NCBI RefSeq assembly: GCF_902686445.1
Contig: NC_062225.1
Location: 93,112,581-93,176,580, forward strand
Reading direction: 5' to 3'
Length of the DNA: 64,000 bases
From: Sciurus carolinensis
Taxonomy: Eukaryota > Chordata > Mammalia > Rodentia > Sciuridae
Part shown: positions 1 to 12,284 of the stretch, one piece after another
Layout: each line of letters starts with the position of its first letter
Position numbering within the stretch: the stretch's first letter is position 1
Notes under the pieces: generated by a model
The model's database searches: none
Seen by the model: the letters and a program-made list of their open reading frames with translations, nothing else
Told to the model about the DNA's origin: nothing
Program-made: the position numbers and the translations under genes

Positions 1-774
1 TGTGCCGTTTGGCCAGGTTAGTTCCCCAGGGCCTCACTTTGCCCTTTTCTTGTCACAGTCCGGGACAGAGTTTATCCCTGGGAGACGAGAACACTTCTCC
101 TGGGAGCTCACACAGCGCAGGGGACCTGTCGAGATGGCCACCTGAGGTCTTGCTCTCACTCTTTCTTTCCACTGCCCCATGAGGAGGCGTGGAGCCCCAG
201 GCCCACTGGGCGGTCTGCCCTCTGAGCAGGAAGGGAAGGGCCGCGGTCTTCACAGACATGCTGAGGTAAGCAACGGAGGTTGAGAGCCAGAGCGGGGAGC
301 GTCTGTGGCTTGGACGTGGGAGTCCCCCTGATGACAGAGCTGGCAGGGGGGCGGGGCGGGTGGGAGGAATGAGCCAGGATGAGGTCCTTCTCAGGGAAGC
401 TGTTTGAAGAAAAGTTGACGAAACCAAAGTTGTTTCTGTAGAAGAAAAATGGGCAAAGCTTCGGCTGCTGACCTGGCAGCTGTCCCCGTGGCCCCGTGCT
501 GAAGGCCGGTCCTCAGAGGGGTACTCCTGGGAGCCAGAGGGGCCGAGGCGTGGGCCTCATGAGGGGCTGAGGGTGTGAGTCCCTGTGAGGGCTCCTGGGA
601 CCTGGCCTCCTCAGCTCCTGTTCAGGCGCTGGCCGTGAGGTCAGGGGGCTGGCCTCACACACTCCTGCCTGTCGCCTGTGCCCTGAAGAGGCCTCACAGC
701 AAGGGACTGCTGACCTCGGCCGGGGATCTTGAGCTGTGAGCCGTCTGTACGCCGGTGTCTCGGCATTGCCACAG
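1..774. other. Unassigned sequence, no gene recognised
   Basis: GC-rich sequence with no recognisable coding region or repeat. A good splice-acceptor-like stretch (pyrimidine run followed by CACAG) ends at 58, and a donor-like CTGAG|GTAAGC lies at about 264. No single reading frame stays open between them, so no exon is called. Confidence 0.5.
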
Positions 775-876
775 GTAAAGAGGAGGCCATCCAGAACTCC
801 AGGAAAAAGAAAAGCACCAATGGTAACGTTGGAAAGACAGGCCTCTCTACAGACCCTGGACAGACGGGGGTTGCCG
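775..876 (+). other. Candidate splice-bounded exon, protein not recognised
   Basis: The segment is preceded by TTGCCACAG and followed by a near-ideal donor, CCG|GTGAGT. It is 102 bp, a multiple of three, so it could be included or skipped without shifting frame. Read from its third base it is fully open and gives a hydrophilic, low-complexity peptide (KEEAIQNSRKKKSTNGN at its start, then glycine/threonine rich), as expected of a disordered segment of a real protein. The frame from the first base is also open. The acceptor has only a modest pyrimidine tract, and CAG|GTAAAG at the same point could itself be a donor. I do not recognise the protein. Decayed L1 begins about 40 bp downstream. Confidence 0.3.
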
Positions 877-914
877 GTGAGTGTTTGGAGCAACTGTAGC
901 CCAGCAATTAGACA

Positions 915-2005
915 GCCTGGGTTAAATTTCCAGAAAGACACAAATTACAAACTGGAGGGAGAGCGAATAGAAAATCTTAATTGACTTATAACAGTGAAAA
1001 GATGAAATTGGTAATTTAAAAACCTACCACAGTGGAAGGTCCAGGGCCAGGTGGCTTCATCGGTGATTTATCTGTATATTCAAGGAATCAACATCACCCT
1101 TCACAAACTCGTCTGAAAAATAGAAAAAGGAAATTCAACTCATCGTATGAGGCTAGTGTCACCATGATACCCAAACCAGACAATGAAGCACAAGAACAGC
1201 ATCATCCAGTACCTCTCATGAGCACAGACGCACGACCCTCACCCAGTACTAACGAACGGAGTCCAGGCTATAATGGAGACAGTGACGCCAGAATCACGCA
1301 GGACTTATCCTGGGCGTCACCTCCAGAATGAAGCAAAGTGACTCGCAGAGTTAAAATGAGAGATGAAACAACACGACCATCACAACAGACGCAGAGATGC
1401 TGTCGACCAAATTCAATGTCTTTTATGACAAAAGAGCTCAACAAGCCAGGAACAGGGAGAGCCCGGGCCCGGCAGGTCTACGAAGCTGACAGTAGCCACT
1501 CTCAGTGGTGAACGGCTGCGCTTCACACCAAGGACAAGGCGAGGGTGTGCTCCCTTACCACACCTGCTCCCTCTGCACGGGACTTCTAACCTGGGAGGCT
1601 GACGAAGAAAAAGAAATGAGAGACCTAATGCTGGGAAAGAAGAAATGAAACTATCCACAGGTGACATCATCTTGTACATACCCTATTGCAAGGAATCCAC
1701 TAAAAATTATTAGAACTGGTAAAAAGTTTCAGCAAGCTTGCAGGACACAAAATCAATATTCAGAATCAGTTCTGTTTTTGTATACTAACAATAAACTTGA
1801 CTACATAAAATTTAGAAAGACATTCCATTGAAAACAATTCCTTTAAGAGCAAAAAGCCAACACACAGAACAGAAGGACGTGCTTGCAAATCATTCACCTG
1901 ACAGAGGCTCATGTCTAGAATATATAAAGAACACTTGCAACTTAATAATAAACAAGTCACTCAACACCAAACGAGGAAGGCCCCAGAAGACGCACACGGG
2001 CCCTA
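915..2005 (+). mobile_element. Decayed LINE-1 ORF2 fragment, sense
   Basis: The sequence follows mammalian L1 ORF2 in order. At 920-1000 lie the lines before the reverse-transcriptase domain (AGAAAGACACAA, ATAGAAAATCT). At 1035-1240 is the conserved block around GGTTTCAT-like TTCATCGGTGA and GATACCCAAACCAGACAA. At 1640-1830 is the 'GATGACAT...TATACATA' active-site block, the match to the FADD motif region of the reverse transcriptase. At 1885-1960 is the region near the ORF2 3' end. There are many stop codons, frameshifts and internal deletions. It is an old, inactive copy with no visible tail or target duplication. Confidence 0.75.
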
Positions 2006-3035
2006 AGCACGCTGGGATGCCCGACTGTGACAGACAGCAGAGGTCCCAGGGTGCGTGCAGGTACCCTGTTGGCTGCTGGCAGCCCGTGGGGTGTGCGGTC
2101 CCGCAGAGGCATGTCGCCATGGTGTCGGGAGGTGGGGCCAAGTAGAGCTGATCAGCCGGGGAAAGGCCCTGGTGGAAGGAGGCCGTGGCGTCCCGGGAGC
2201 GGGTGGTCACAGGGGCCTGGGCTTGCTGCACACGCTCTGTCGCCCTCTGTCTTCCGGCACATGTCTTTGGACTTGGCTCTCTCACCCCCAGGACTGCAGG
2301 GACTGAGACTGTGCTGTGAGGCAAACTCCCGCCTGAGTCACCCTGTCCGAGTCACCCTGTCCAGCTGTACGAGGTGGACTGGGGGGTGACTGGGGGTGGG
2401 GGGCTTTTCCTTGGGGTGGGCGAGTGTTCTGGACTCGGGGGTGGGTACATTAACGAGGGCCTTTCCTCCGTCTTTGCTGTGTGTGTCTGTCCGTGTTGAG
2501 GTGCAGGGACCTGGGCCCTTCCCGTGCCTCAGCCCTGGTCTGTGGGGCTGCAGTGGACTGGAGAGCAGCTCTACCCCAGGGTTCCGATGGAGGGCCCGCC
2601 GGCCCTGCAGCAGGTCTACCGCGGCTAGCGCTCCGGCCCACCCTCAGGGAGCCGGGCTCCCTCTTCTCCCAGCGGCCGACGCCTGTCCTCCTTGGTCTTG
2701 TTCACAGCGCCCATCCTTGGAGGCGTGTGGTTCTGACTCTCCTTACCCGACAACTAGTGACAAAGGCCTTTCACGCACTGCTTGGCCATTTTGAGTCTGG
2801 GGGAGAGTCTCTCCAGGCCGTCTGCCTGGTTTTGAATCTTGTGGTTTTGTTGGTTCTCTTGTGTGTCCGAGTGCCTCTCAGGTCTGGTCTGGGGACCGCG
2901 ACCCTGCTGCCCCTGGCCTTGCCTGCTGTCCTCCCAGGAGGCGGCCACGCAGCACCTCTTCAGCTTTGCCCGCACGTCCGTACTTGGAGGATGGTCTTAA
3001 AGCCGTCTTGCCTATCCAGGTATCAAGGAGCTTTT
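2006..3035. other. Unassigned GC-rich sequence
   Basis: Lies between two L1 fragments of opposite orientation. Several frames are open by composition alone, but none resembles a known protein. No repeat was recognised. Confidence 0.45.
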
Positions 3036-3039
3036 CCTG

Positions 3040-4065
3040 TGTGTTTTCCTCTAGGAATTTTACAGCTTTAGTTTTCAGGCTTAGGACTTCAAGTGATTCT
3101 GAGTTGATTTCTGTGAGGAGTGTAAGATGAGGGTCCATTGTGATTTTTCTTGTGTGTGGATACCACCCAGTTTCCCTAGAGTCACTGAAGAGCTGTCCCT
3201 TCCTGGTGGTGTTTTCTTGGAGACTTTGTTGGATTCTGATTGACTATTTGTGTGGGTTCAATTTTAGGTCCGTCATTGTGTTTCCTTGAGCAACACTGTG
3301 TCTGTTTTTGCGGGATCATGCTGTTTATGTTATCACTGCTTTGTAATGTGATTTGAAATCTGGAAATGGCGATGCCTGCAACTTTGTATGTCTTTCTCAG
3401 GATCGTTATGGCTACTTGAGGTCTTTTAATCTTCCATACACATTTAAGTTTTGTTTTCTCTATTTCTATAAAAAAGTCACTGAAATTCTGATAGATAGTG
3501 CATTAAGCATACACATCACATTGGCATAGTATGAGCACTTCAGTAATGTTGATTCTACTGCGTCAACGTGTGTCTTTCGTGTTTATTCCTGCCATTTTCA
3601 ATTTCTTTTAGTGGTGTTTTATAATTTTCTACGTATAGACCTTGGCTTACTTGGTTAAATTTATTCCTAGGTGTTTTATTCTTTTCACTGCTGTTGTAAA
3701 TGGGGTCGTTTCTTTCTTTCTTCTTTGAATAGATCATTGTTGGTGTAACAAAATGCAACTGAGTTTTGTATGTTGACTTTTATACTGTGAATTTACTGAA
3801 TTTTAAAATTCTAACTGTTTTTCATGGCATCTGTAGGGTTTTCTGCAGTAAGATCATATACTCTGCAAACAGGGATAATTTTGTTTCTTCCTTCAAATGG
3901 CCTTTTGTTTTTCTTGTCTGATTGCTCTTGCTTGTAATTCTAGTACTACGTCAAATAGAAGTAGTGAGAGTGGGCTTCTTTGTCTCTTACCAGGTTGTAT
4001 AGAAAAGCTTTCAGTGTTTCCCCATTGATTCTGATATCATGCAATGAGTCATGTGATGTGCTAAT
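3040..4065 (-). mobile_element. Decayed LINE-1 ORF2 fragment, antisense
   Basis: The plus strand shows the complement of L1 ORF2. It begins at the 'TCTAGGAATTTTA' block, passes through the region after the reverse-transcriptase core, the 'GGATCGTTATGGCTACTTGAGG' type block near 3400 and 'CTTTTAATCTTCCATAC' near 3425, and ends with the block around 'ATTGATTCTGATATCATG' near 4025. It is AT-rich compared with its flanks, with many stops in the ORF2 frame. It is 5'-truncated and inactive. Confidence 0.75.
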
Positions 4066-5330
4066 TATATCTCAAAAAAATTCTAGTCAGAATGATCATA
4101 AAAAGACTAACTTGCAAAACTAGAGCGTTCAGGGATGAAAGAGGATTTGGGTTTTCTGCAACATTTCTGAAATATGGATCTGGCCACGGAGCCTCTCCAC
4201 TAGGCCTCTGGGTGTCTCTGACCGTCCTGTCTCCCTCCCATGCCTGCCCGGACCCACGCCTGCCTCTGCGGCCAGCTTCCTTCTGCTTCCCCTCAGAGTC
4301 CTCCCTGCAGCCCGGCCGCTGTCCTCTGGGTTCCCTGTGCCCCTGGCCCTCGACAGCTCCACTCCCACACTTCCGGTCCCCTCCCAGCCTGAGTCAGTCT
4401 CCCCAGCAGCCAGGCGCCACCTCTGGTCCTCCAAGTCCGCCTTCCTCTCACTCACTCACAGAAGGCCTTGCAGAGGACACTGAGACCACCCCTAAGCCAG
4501 GGATGCTTGTTTGGTGACTGGGTCACGCTGCTGAGGGTGGCCTGCGTGTCTGGCACTGGCCCTCCACCGTGAGACCGCTCCGCTCTTCGGGAGGCGGTTG
4601 TTGCTCACATGACCTAACAGCCTCCGTAGGACTTGGAGGGTGACTCCTTCCTTCCAGCCAAACACACTCTGCAGTCTGTGCCCTTTCAGTGACTTCCTGA
4701 ACTTACGTAGGGTTGAGCTTTCCTTCTATAGCAGAAAGCAGGCTCTTCTTCATCACCTGGCCCTCTCTTGTATGAAACTTCCCCTCTCAAATGCTTTCCT
4801 CAAGTGAGGAGTCGCGATGTTGGAAGCTGGAGCCAGGTCCTCAGGTCTAATATGGTGACATCAGCTCTGACATCTCAGCTTTCTCTGTCTGCCTCCACCT
4901 AACTTCTTGTGTCTTGCGGTGCTGCCAAAGGAGGGAATGTAAGATAGTCTGACACCCCAGCCGGTGGAATTCTAACAACGAGGAAGGTATTACTTTGATA
5001 GCTTGGTAATAAGTGCATTTGGCTATTGTGTTTGAAGTTCACACATCCCTGGACTTTGGAGCTCATGTTTACTGGGTTGCGAGGACTAACTGTCCAAGCT
5101 GTGGTTGGATGTGTAGGCGAGTCTGCCCATTGACCGTCCTGCACCGAGCGTCCCAGGCCTGCGTGTGCGTGTCTGGAGGTTGAGTCCCTGGCTGGCAGTG
5201 TGCGGTGACAGCCGTGAGGGCTGGGTGTGTTCTGCGGGAGCCGCTGACAGCCTGTATTTACACGTTGCACGTACATGCACATCTCCTCGGCATTCACTTG
5301 GCTGACAGTCTGGGAAATGTCAGTGTTCTA
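4066..5330. other. Unassigned sequence
   Basis: Unique-looking DNA. Positions 4200-4460 are strongly C-rich on the plus strand (CCT/CCC runs), which keeps frames open on both strands. No gene or repeat was recognised. Confidence 0.45.
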
Positions 5331-5394
5331 ATTAACTCCAGCCAGAGAGGCTGTGCAGCAAGCTGACGTCCCTTTGATTGATATGGCTGCAATT

Positions 5395-5535
5395 AGAGCC
5401 CCACTCCTCTCGGCACGCTGCAGTGGAGACGGAGCCCGCGAGGCGTCTGCGGCCTCCGCGGGGCGGGGCAGATGGCAGCGTGGGGGGGATGCCTGATGTC
5501 TCCTCCGCCGCCCGCCGCCGCGTCAGGGCGCTCGT
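5395..5535. promoter_or_regulatory. Small CpG-rich cluster with GC boxes
   Basis: A short stretch with unusually dense CpG for this region, including a GC-box-like GGGGCGGGG at about 5459 and a CCGCCGCCCGCCGCCGCG run near 5505. It directly abuts an AT-rich, homeodomain-site-like block (5540-5720). This layout is typical of a small CpG island or enhancer core. No transcription start, exon or TATA box can be assigned, so the function is inferred from base composition only. Confidence 0.35.
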
Positions 5536-5539
5536 TACT

Positions 5540-5720
5540 TCCACTGTAATGAAAGAAACGTGCGTTTTCCTCTGGTTTTGCAGCTACTGCCTTATTAAGA
5601 AGTATTGAGGACTTTGAAGGTTATTAAGCAAAATCTAATTGATTTCCCCTCACACTTATGAAATTTATTGGCAGTAGGAGGACCCTTATTTATATTTACC
5701 TTAAAAAACAAACGTAAGTG
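5540..5720. other. AT-rich block resembling a conserved noncoding element
   Basis: Follows the CpG cluster abruptly. It contains CTAATTGATTT and AAATTTATTGG homeodomain-like cores and no repeat signature. Calling it conserved is inference from texture. A cross-species alignment would decide. Confidence 0.25.
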
Positions 5721-5834
5721 CCACGTCTAAAATCATATGATCAAAATGACAGGAATCAGGATAAAATTCAGATTTTTAGAGACTGTATAGATGTTGATAC
5801 ACCAAATAAAAATTCTTCCCTTGAGAGTTGAATT

Positions 5835-5950
5835 CAGCAGATCAAAATTTTGCATACTTAGTCTGTGCCAAGAACGGTGGTGCTGCTGGAAGCTACGGAG
5901 GCAAATCGGACACGTCTCTGACCTTAAGGAGTCGGGGAGATGCTCAGGTC
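5835..5950. repeat. Old L2/MIR-class fragment
   Basis: The text around 5855-5940 (CTTAGTCTGTGCCAAGAAC, then GGAAGCTACGGAGGCAAAT, then CTGACCTTAAGGAGT) follows the widespread 'tgtgccaggcactg...ggggatac...ccctgccctcaaggagct' consensus of ancient mammalian L2/MIR3-class elements. It is heavily diverged. Confidence 0.4.
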
Positions 5951-6704
5951 AGGGGCCAGGCCCAATGACTCCAGCCGGGACCACTCCCCCAGTGTGGGCA
6001 GAGGAGCGGCTGGTGCAGGTGGGGAGCAGGGATGTCCAGGAGGTCATCAACTGGTCTTCAGTGCAGTCAGTAAGCGAGGGGCAGGGCCAGGGCTTCTGGG
6101 CCAAGAACAGACTCTAGGACCCCTGTGTCGGCTGGATGACCGCTGTGGTGTGGGGCTTGGGGAAGGGCTCGGAGGGCAGGAGGCAGCCCAGGTTGGGTGG
6201 GTCAGGTAGCACAGGCCTGGGAGGCTGGCTTTGGAGCTTGGCGTTGTTTTCTGGTGGGGGTGCTGGCTTTCGGCAGTAGGAGTGCCGAGGCACACAAGCT
6301 GGTCCCAGCACTGCTGGAAGGCTGGGGCAGGAGAACCACGAGGACATCCTGGCAATTTTCCTGCTTGAGGCTCAGGTCCCACTGGCAGGTGGAGGGGCCC
6401 AGGGTGAACAGTCAGTCTGTGGAAGCTGCTCTGCTCCTGAACCTAAGATCTGCTGACGATGCAGGCACGTACAAGGCTGCTCCTCAGAAACCAGGGCTCC
6501 AGTGAGCAGCAAAGAGAGAGCTCAGAGACAAGGAGAATATGGAGCACAGCCTGGTCCTGGAAGGTCCTGGTCCAGGAGGCCCTGAGGCCAGGGGCCACTG
6601 CTGGTTGGATTTGGTGGGGTTCTGCTGTGGGGAGCTCCGGAGCACCCTCTTATAGATGCTGCAAAGCGGAGGTGAGGCCCCTGCTGCTTTGAAGCTTCGA
6701 TGAC
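5951..6704. other. Unassigned GC-rich sequence
   Basis: Nothing recognised. Overlapping short frames on both strands are compositional. Confidence 0.45.
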
Positions 6705-7085
6705 GAAATGGATGTGTCAACTTGACAGGTGCCCAGTTAGCTGGTCAGACACTCTGGGCTTTGCTGGAAGAGGTCAGCATCTGAGCAGGTGGGCAGAGCA
6801 GAGCAGTTGGCCTCCTTGATATGGCAGACCTCATCCAGCCACAGGGGCCTGAACAGAGAAAGGCTGAGAGAGGAAGAGTTCTCTGGCTGCCTGATGTCTC
6901 CCAGCAGGGACCCCAGGCCCCTGCCTCGGGACCCCCGCACGGACTGCAGCTCACACTGCCGTTCTCCGGCGTGGTCGTCTTGGCCTCCTTAATCACACAG
7001 GCCAGGTTCTCAGAGTAAAGCCTTCCATCCATCAGCCATCTCTCTCCCATTCATGAGTTTCTGCGGAACCTGCACTAGCACAGAA
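6705..7085 (+). repeat. Ancient interspersed repeat, family not named
   Basis: It opens with GGATGTGTCAACTTGACAGG and AGCTGGTCAGACACTC. It continues through 'GGAAGAGGTCAGCATCTGA', 'GCAGACCTCATCCAGCCACAGG' and 'GGCCTGAACAGAGAAAGG', and ends 'CTTGGCCTCCTTAATCACACAGGCCAGGTTCTC...TTTCTGCGGAACC'. This order of phrases is that of a common old mammalian repeat, but I cannot name the family safely. It gives rise to several spurious short ORFs. Confidence 0.45.
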
Positions 7086-9950
7086 GTGTCAATTTCCTGT
7101 TTTAAATCCTATTTCTACATAGATACACACACATCATAAAAACAGTCACACAACAGACGAGAATGGAAATGGTAGCCAACACATTGCTTGCATCTGAAAC
7201 CCCCTGAACCGTTATTCTAGGGCTATGCCAACTCCGTGCTTTAACTTCAGATTATTGACTTCCTGCTCCAAGGGAACCCACACTCTTGAGCCTTGTTCCT
7301 CATTCCCCCTCCGTTTCTGTATCTGTAACATCATCGTTTTAACATTATTAAGTTTTCTAATGTTTGCAGAATTCCCACATTTGTTTAATATCATATTAAT
7401 AGATCTGATAAGATCAGCAATATAAATTAATAGTCTTTTATGAGCTTTTTAAGGATTGTGAAGATAGTAATTTCATCTTCATTTTCAGGGCAATTGATTT
7501 TTTGTTTGTATTTTACTTTCAATTTGAAAGTTTACTTCTTGTGATTGAGTCCGGGGCAAGCTATGCCATGATGATAGTGCGATGATGGTGTCTGAGTCAC
7601 AAGGCGTCCTTGTGGGTCCAGGCCAGCTTCCTGGCTGGCTGGGGCAGCCCGAGCTCTGCCCTCTCTCTGCTGTGCTTGCTCCGGCACGCCACTCCCGGCC
7701 TCCCCACGGAGCACCTGGGCAGGCTGGCAACTCACTTCACCAGCAGCCACGACGGGTGCCTCCCTCCAGGTTTGCTGCCAGCCTCCGGAAGCTTGCCGGC
7801 CTCTGTGGCTCTCCTGCCCATGCTGCCACCACCCGGGCAGCTCAGGCTGGTGTGCGGGAGGACGGCAGGCCACGTTTGCCGAGCAAGACGCCCGGGCTGT
7901 TGCGAAGGTGCTGGGACGTGTCACCTGTCCTTCCCTGCGAGCATGTGAATCCGTCATCGCTTTGCAAATGTTGAACCATCTCAGGGAAGAGTCCCGCCTG
8001 ATCACGTGGGCAATTTTAGCCCAGGTCAGTCAATGTGTACCTTGTATGACCCTTTCATTGCTGTCTTGCTCTTTTAAAAACAAATAACGTAGGCTTTCAA
8101 ACTCTTTTGGAATCACTCCGTTGTTGAAAGTTTCTAGTGTGAATTCCAGTAGTAGATCAATAATCTACTGTATGTTATATCCACAGAAGAAATACATGAA
8201 GCAAGATTATAAGAAAAGGTTTAAAGTAATGAGGAAAGAGATATTAGGCAATGTGAGCAGAGAAAACAAGCCAGGGAGAGAACAGCTTCAATGCCAAGTG
8301 GACTGAGCCCAGACACAGAGTCAGAGAAGGTTATTCTATGTCAATAAATTTAGGAACTACAACAAACATGATCAATTACATACACTTGTGATAGTCGCTC
8401 ATTACAAAAATACAGAATGAGAAACTCTGAGAAGTACAAGCAAAGTTAAGAAGCACACTGTAGAGTCAGTGCATTCTACTTCTCTGATAAATAGGCAAAA
8501 TATGAGAAGTGGGTAAACAAACCCTAAATCGTACTGTGAATGAAGCTAAGCTCAATTGTTATCTGTTCGTATCATCATGTGCCATTTGAACTTCAGACAT
8601 TCTGTGAGATGCATGTTTAAGAAATCGGTCACATAGGGCTGGGTTACAGGTCGCAGTCCTCAAGTGCGTGACATTTCGACGGGGGCCAAGCAGGTGCTAG
8701 ATGGAGGGGCATGTTTTCATGCATTAACTCAGAAGACATTCTAACCCCTGGGTGTGGAAGGGGCCTCAGGCACACCAGCAGCCCGCACGGTCTGGCGTGG
8801 GGACTCGGCCGTCGGTCCTGGGGATGCTGACGTGAGGGACTGAGCTTGTGCCGAGTGTCAGTGACAGGAACCCAGCATCAACCGCCCCTAGACCAGGAGC
8901 AGACCAGGAGCTCCTGAGGCTGGGAAAATAGAGAATGTTCCCAGGGACCAGCAGCCAGGCACTCACTGCCCCTGCCCCTGGCCCTGTGCCGTGGCAGATC
9001 TTCACTGCGTATTCAGAAAGACCATTAAATGAGAAGATTGATGCCAAGTGGATGTCAGTCGCACCTGCTCAGCAGGAAATGACATATTAAAACTTAAAAT
9101 GACTTTCCTCTTTGTCTGTGGCCTTGCCAAGCTCTGCCTCTGGGGCCAGCCTGTCTTTCCCGGCCCCTCCGAGTTCTAGCTGTGGTGAGGTTGAAAGGCT
9201 GGAGCCAGCCAGTGGCGCCACGTGCTGACCACGGCGGGCCCAGACCGGCAGAGCTTCCCTCTGGCAGCGCACCACCCCTTGGCGTCTGCATGGCCCTGGC
9301 TCCAAGGCCGTCCTTCATTCACAGTAGTCTTTCCAAAGTGGGTCACAAGTCTCAGGATCCGGGTTCCTGAAGTCTCCTGAGATCACCATTCTCCTCATGA
9401 CCTCCATCAAGGCCCAGGGAGGAGCCTTCTGACTTGAGACTCTGCCTTCCCACTGGTCTTGCCTCCGGTCATTACACCCAGCCCTCCATCAGTCTGCCGG
9501 GGGACCCTTCTGACACGGCTGGAGCAGAGCCTTTCAGCTTCTGTGCAGACTGCCTCCTGAGGTCCTGTGTGGCCTCCACACTGCCATTCCTGGGTCTCCA
9601 GGCTCCACCATGGGAGGAGGGTGCAGAAGCCAGGAGGTCGGTGCTAAGACTGGACCTTATGTGCAGAGAACTCTTCTCCACGTTTGAGCATTGCTTCAGC
9701 CACTGACTCAACTCTGATGGTACTGAGTTTTGGATCAGAGGATATTTTACATTTCTTAAACAACTAAAAAAATATGCATTCAGGCCCAATCTGTACACAT
9801 TATATAACTCTGCCCTTGAAAAATGAAGGCTTTGTCTCTGCACAACTAAGTTAAAAAGTGAAGGATATATGTCCATGCCAAACCTACATTCTTATCAAAT
9901 GCCTGGCCTCATGAAAACCTAGGTGTGTCCTTGGTAGAAAGTCTGCGTTC
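7086..9950. other. Unassigned sequence with AT-rich unique patches
   Basis: Positions 7300-7560 and 8040-8640 are AT-rich, with features such as TAATATCATATTAATAG and GTCAATAAATTTAGG (an AATAAA signal lies at 8342). They carry no repeat signature and could be conserved noncoding or untranslated sequence. Positions 7570-8000 and 8640-9700 are GC-richer and unremarkable. No coding region was recognised. Confidence 0.4.
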
Positions 9951-10660
9951 CTTAATGAATGGATACAAATCGGAGTGTTCGTTTTGTTTAAATTTGAAAA
10001 TAAGTAAACTGGTTTTTGGAATATTCATATAATGAGATTTGTTATGACATGAATAATGAATCTCTAATTCCTCTGTTCGGGAATAATTCCGAATTGGATT
10101 TTCTAAACGGGGTTGAAGAGCGCACAGTCCACCAGCCTGAACGCTTACGCGCTCCCGGAGCGTCTGTGGGGTGCCTGCTGAGGGCAGTTGGCTCCCTTCC
10201 TTCTTTTCGGGCTGAGGGGCAGGAGAACGGAGAGACAGCTGTCTAGTGCTGATCCAAGTGTCCACTGCCTTCCTCCTAGTGCCACTGCGGGGCCTCCGGC
10301 TGTCAGTGGGAATGTACAGGGCAGGCCTGGCCTCAGCCTCTGAGTGACCGTGGGTTCCATCGATGACTCCACTTCCCTTTGACGTGGAGGAGGAGGTGTG
10401 AACTCAGACGTGAGCCTGAGAGGGGGCGGCCCACGGGTGCTGAGCTACTCATTTATTTATTTCTCAGAGCTTTTCACTCTGCAAACACCATCTTGTCAGG
10501 ATTATTTTCAGGTTATTTGTCTAGAGTCCAAAGGAAAGTGACTTTGTTTATTTTGTGGATTTACATGCTATTTCTATAAAATAATCTCTCTTTAAATGGG
10601 TAAAATAGATTGCATTAAATCGGAAAGAAAATATTGGCCTTTGTTCCTTTTGTCATCCAG
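9951..10660. other. Two AT-rich candidate conserved noncoding patches
   Basis: Positions 9960-10120 contain ATGAATAATGAATCTCTAAT and GGAATAATTCC, an odd-length inverted repeat. Positions 10440-10660 contain CATTTATTTATTTC, AAATGGGTAAAATAGATTGC and related AT-rich motifs. They are separated by GC-rich DNA. Neither matches a repeat I know. The regulatory reading is a texture-based guess. Confidence 0.25.
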
Positions 10661-12284
10661 GCAGGTTAAGCAAAACCTTGCCGGGAAGGGACGGGGCTGC
10701 ACCTTGAAAGTAAAGCCACGGGAATCGTGACCGTCTATCACAGGAGTGCCCCAAGGCACCCTGGGAAGGAATCCTGGGCTGACCCTCGAAATGAGAGTGG
10801 AGAGGGCAGAACTGTAGGCCTCCACCGCCCAGGAGCCCTCTACCAGAAAGGCCACTGTCTTCAGAATCAGAGGAGCCAGGCCCTGGCAGCGAGTCTGCCG
10901 GTGACTGCCGGGCGGCCCCGGGCAAGCGAATGGACTTCCCTGTTGATTGACACACGTCTGTTGGACAAAGTTTCTTGATCGTGAGAAGGATCAACCCTGT
11001 ATAAATAAACAAAGAGGAACTGGTGAGCCCCACATTATGGAGCCAGAGTCTGGAGATGCCAGGGGGCATGCAGGGCCTCACAGCTGGACCAGCCAGGCCG
11101 GGACACTGATGCTTTTGCTGCCTCAGCAAACCCAGAACCTTCCTTCTCTGCAGAAAGGAGTAGCCAACCCATGAGGCCAGGCCTGTGCTCCAAGGCGGGC
11201 GATCAGGGGTGGGGAAGGGGGATGTGCTCCTTGGCTTTAGGTGGTGGCACATCTAGTGCATTCTTGCCTGGTTCTGTTCTATGTAACATTATGTGATTCT
11301 GCAAATGTGCATAACTGATATGCATTAACCAGGAATTTGTAGTAAATGAGGAATATCACCCGAAGGGAGAGAAGATTGGATGCTGCAGTGCAAAAGCCAC
11401 AAGAGGACACCCCATGTCCACCTGAATCCATCTTCGGATGCTCAGGAAGGAATCTCTGCTTGAGGGATGTCAGTGACCCTTCACGGCCCACCTCCAGCTG
11501 GTCAGCTCCCAGTGCTGGCTCTGACCCATCCAGTCCTCGTCAAGGTTCAGAGCCTACGCTACCTTCAGCTCAGCACTGCAGTTCACCCAATGGTGCATCT
11601 TACACAGACGCAGGGAGCGGCTGGCCGGTTCCCGAGGGGCCCACCTCCCTCCTCCAGCTGTGCTCCTCATTCATCCAAGACACTGCCCATGACCAGGGCA
11701 CCAGCTGTTTCTTTCTCTTTTTTAAAAGCGAGCATCACTGTCCAGTGCATGATTCCGGCAAGTCCAGGAGTGCTCTTGGGCCACTCAGCAACAAGGCAGG
11801 CCCCTGAGCTCCACGCTGTTTCTTGTGCCTGGAGCCCGGCCCTCAGCCAGACGCAGGAGAGCACACCGCCGCCTCCTAAGTGCCCTCTGTCGCGTCCAGG
11901 GGAGTTGGCCAGCTTTCACCAACACGTGTTCATAAGTTCTCACAGTTGCATCCTCCTTTCGAACCTCTGCTCCGGGTTTGGCCCTGCATTAGGCTCCCAG
12001 AGGGTGTGACAGGTCTGACGTGGGGCTGTGAGCTGGGCGTGGGCAGTGGGGTCCAGGCTGCGGGCAGCAGAGCTCAACTCCACCGGGATGCCCAGGGCTT
12101 GTCCACTCTGGGGCTCTGTAGCCTGGTGCGTCAGGGAGGGCTGGAGACCATCAAGATGGCACAACGCAAGCCTTGTTTGGAGCAGCGCACAAAACCCAAA
12201 GATTTGGACTGTACCTCCTGGGCAGGGGAGGGTCATTTTATGCCTAAATATGTACAGTTGTCACACGTTACTCAGAGTTGAAAA
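10661..12284. other. Unassigned sequence
   Basis: Mixed composition, with no recognisable gene or repeat. Open frames at 11346-12009 show no protein family features. Confidence 0.45.

Noticed and set aside
59..264. Possible exon between a strong acceptor at 58 and donor CTGAG|GTAAGC
   Set aside because: No reading frame is open across the whole 206 bp (stops near 145-180), and no protein or repeat is recognised. It was left as an unassigned stretch.
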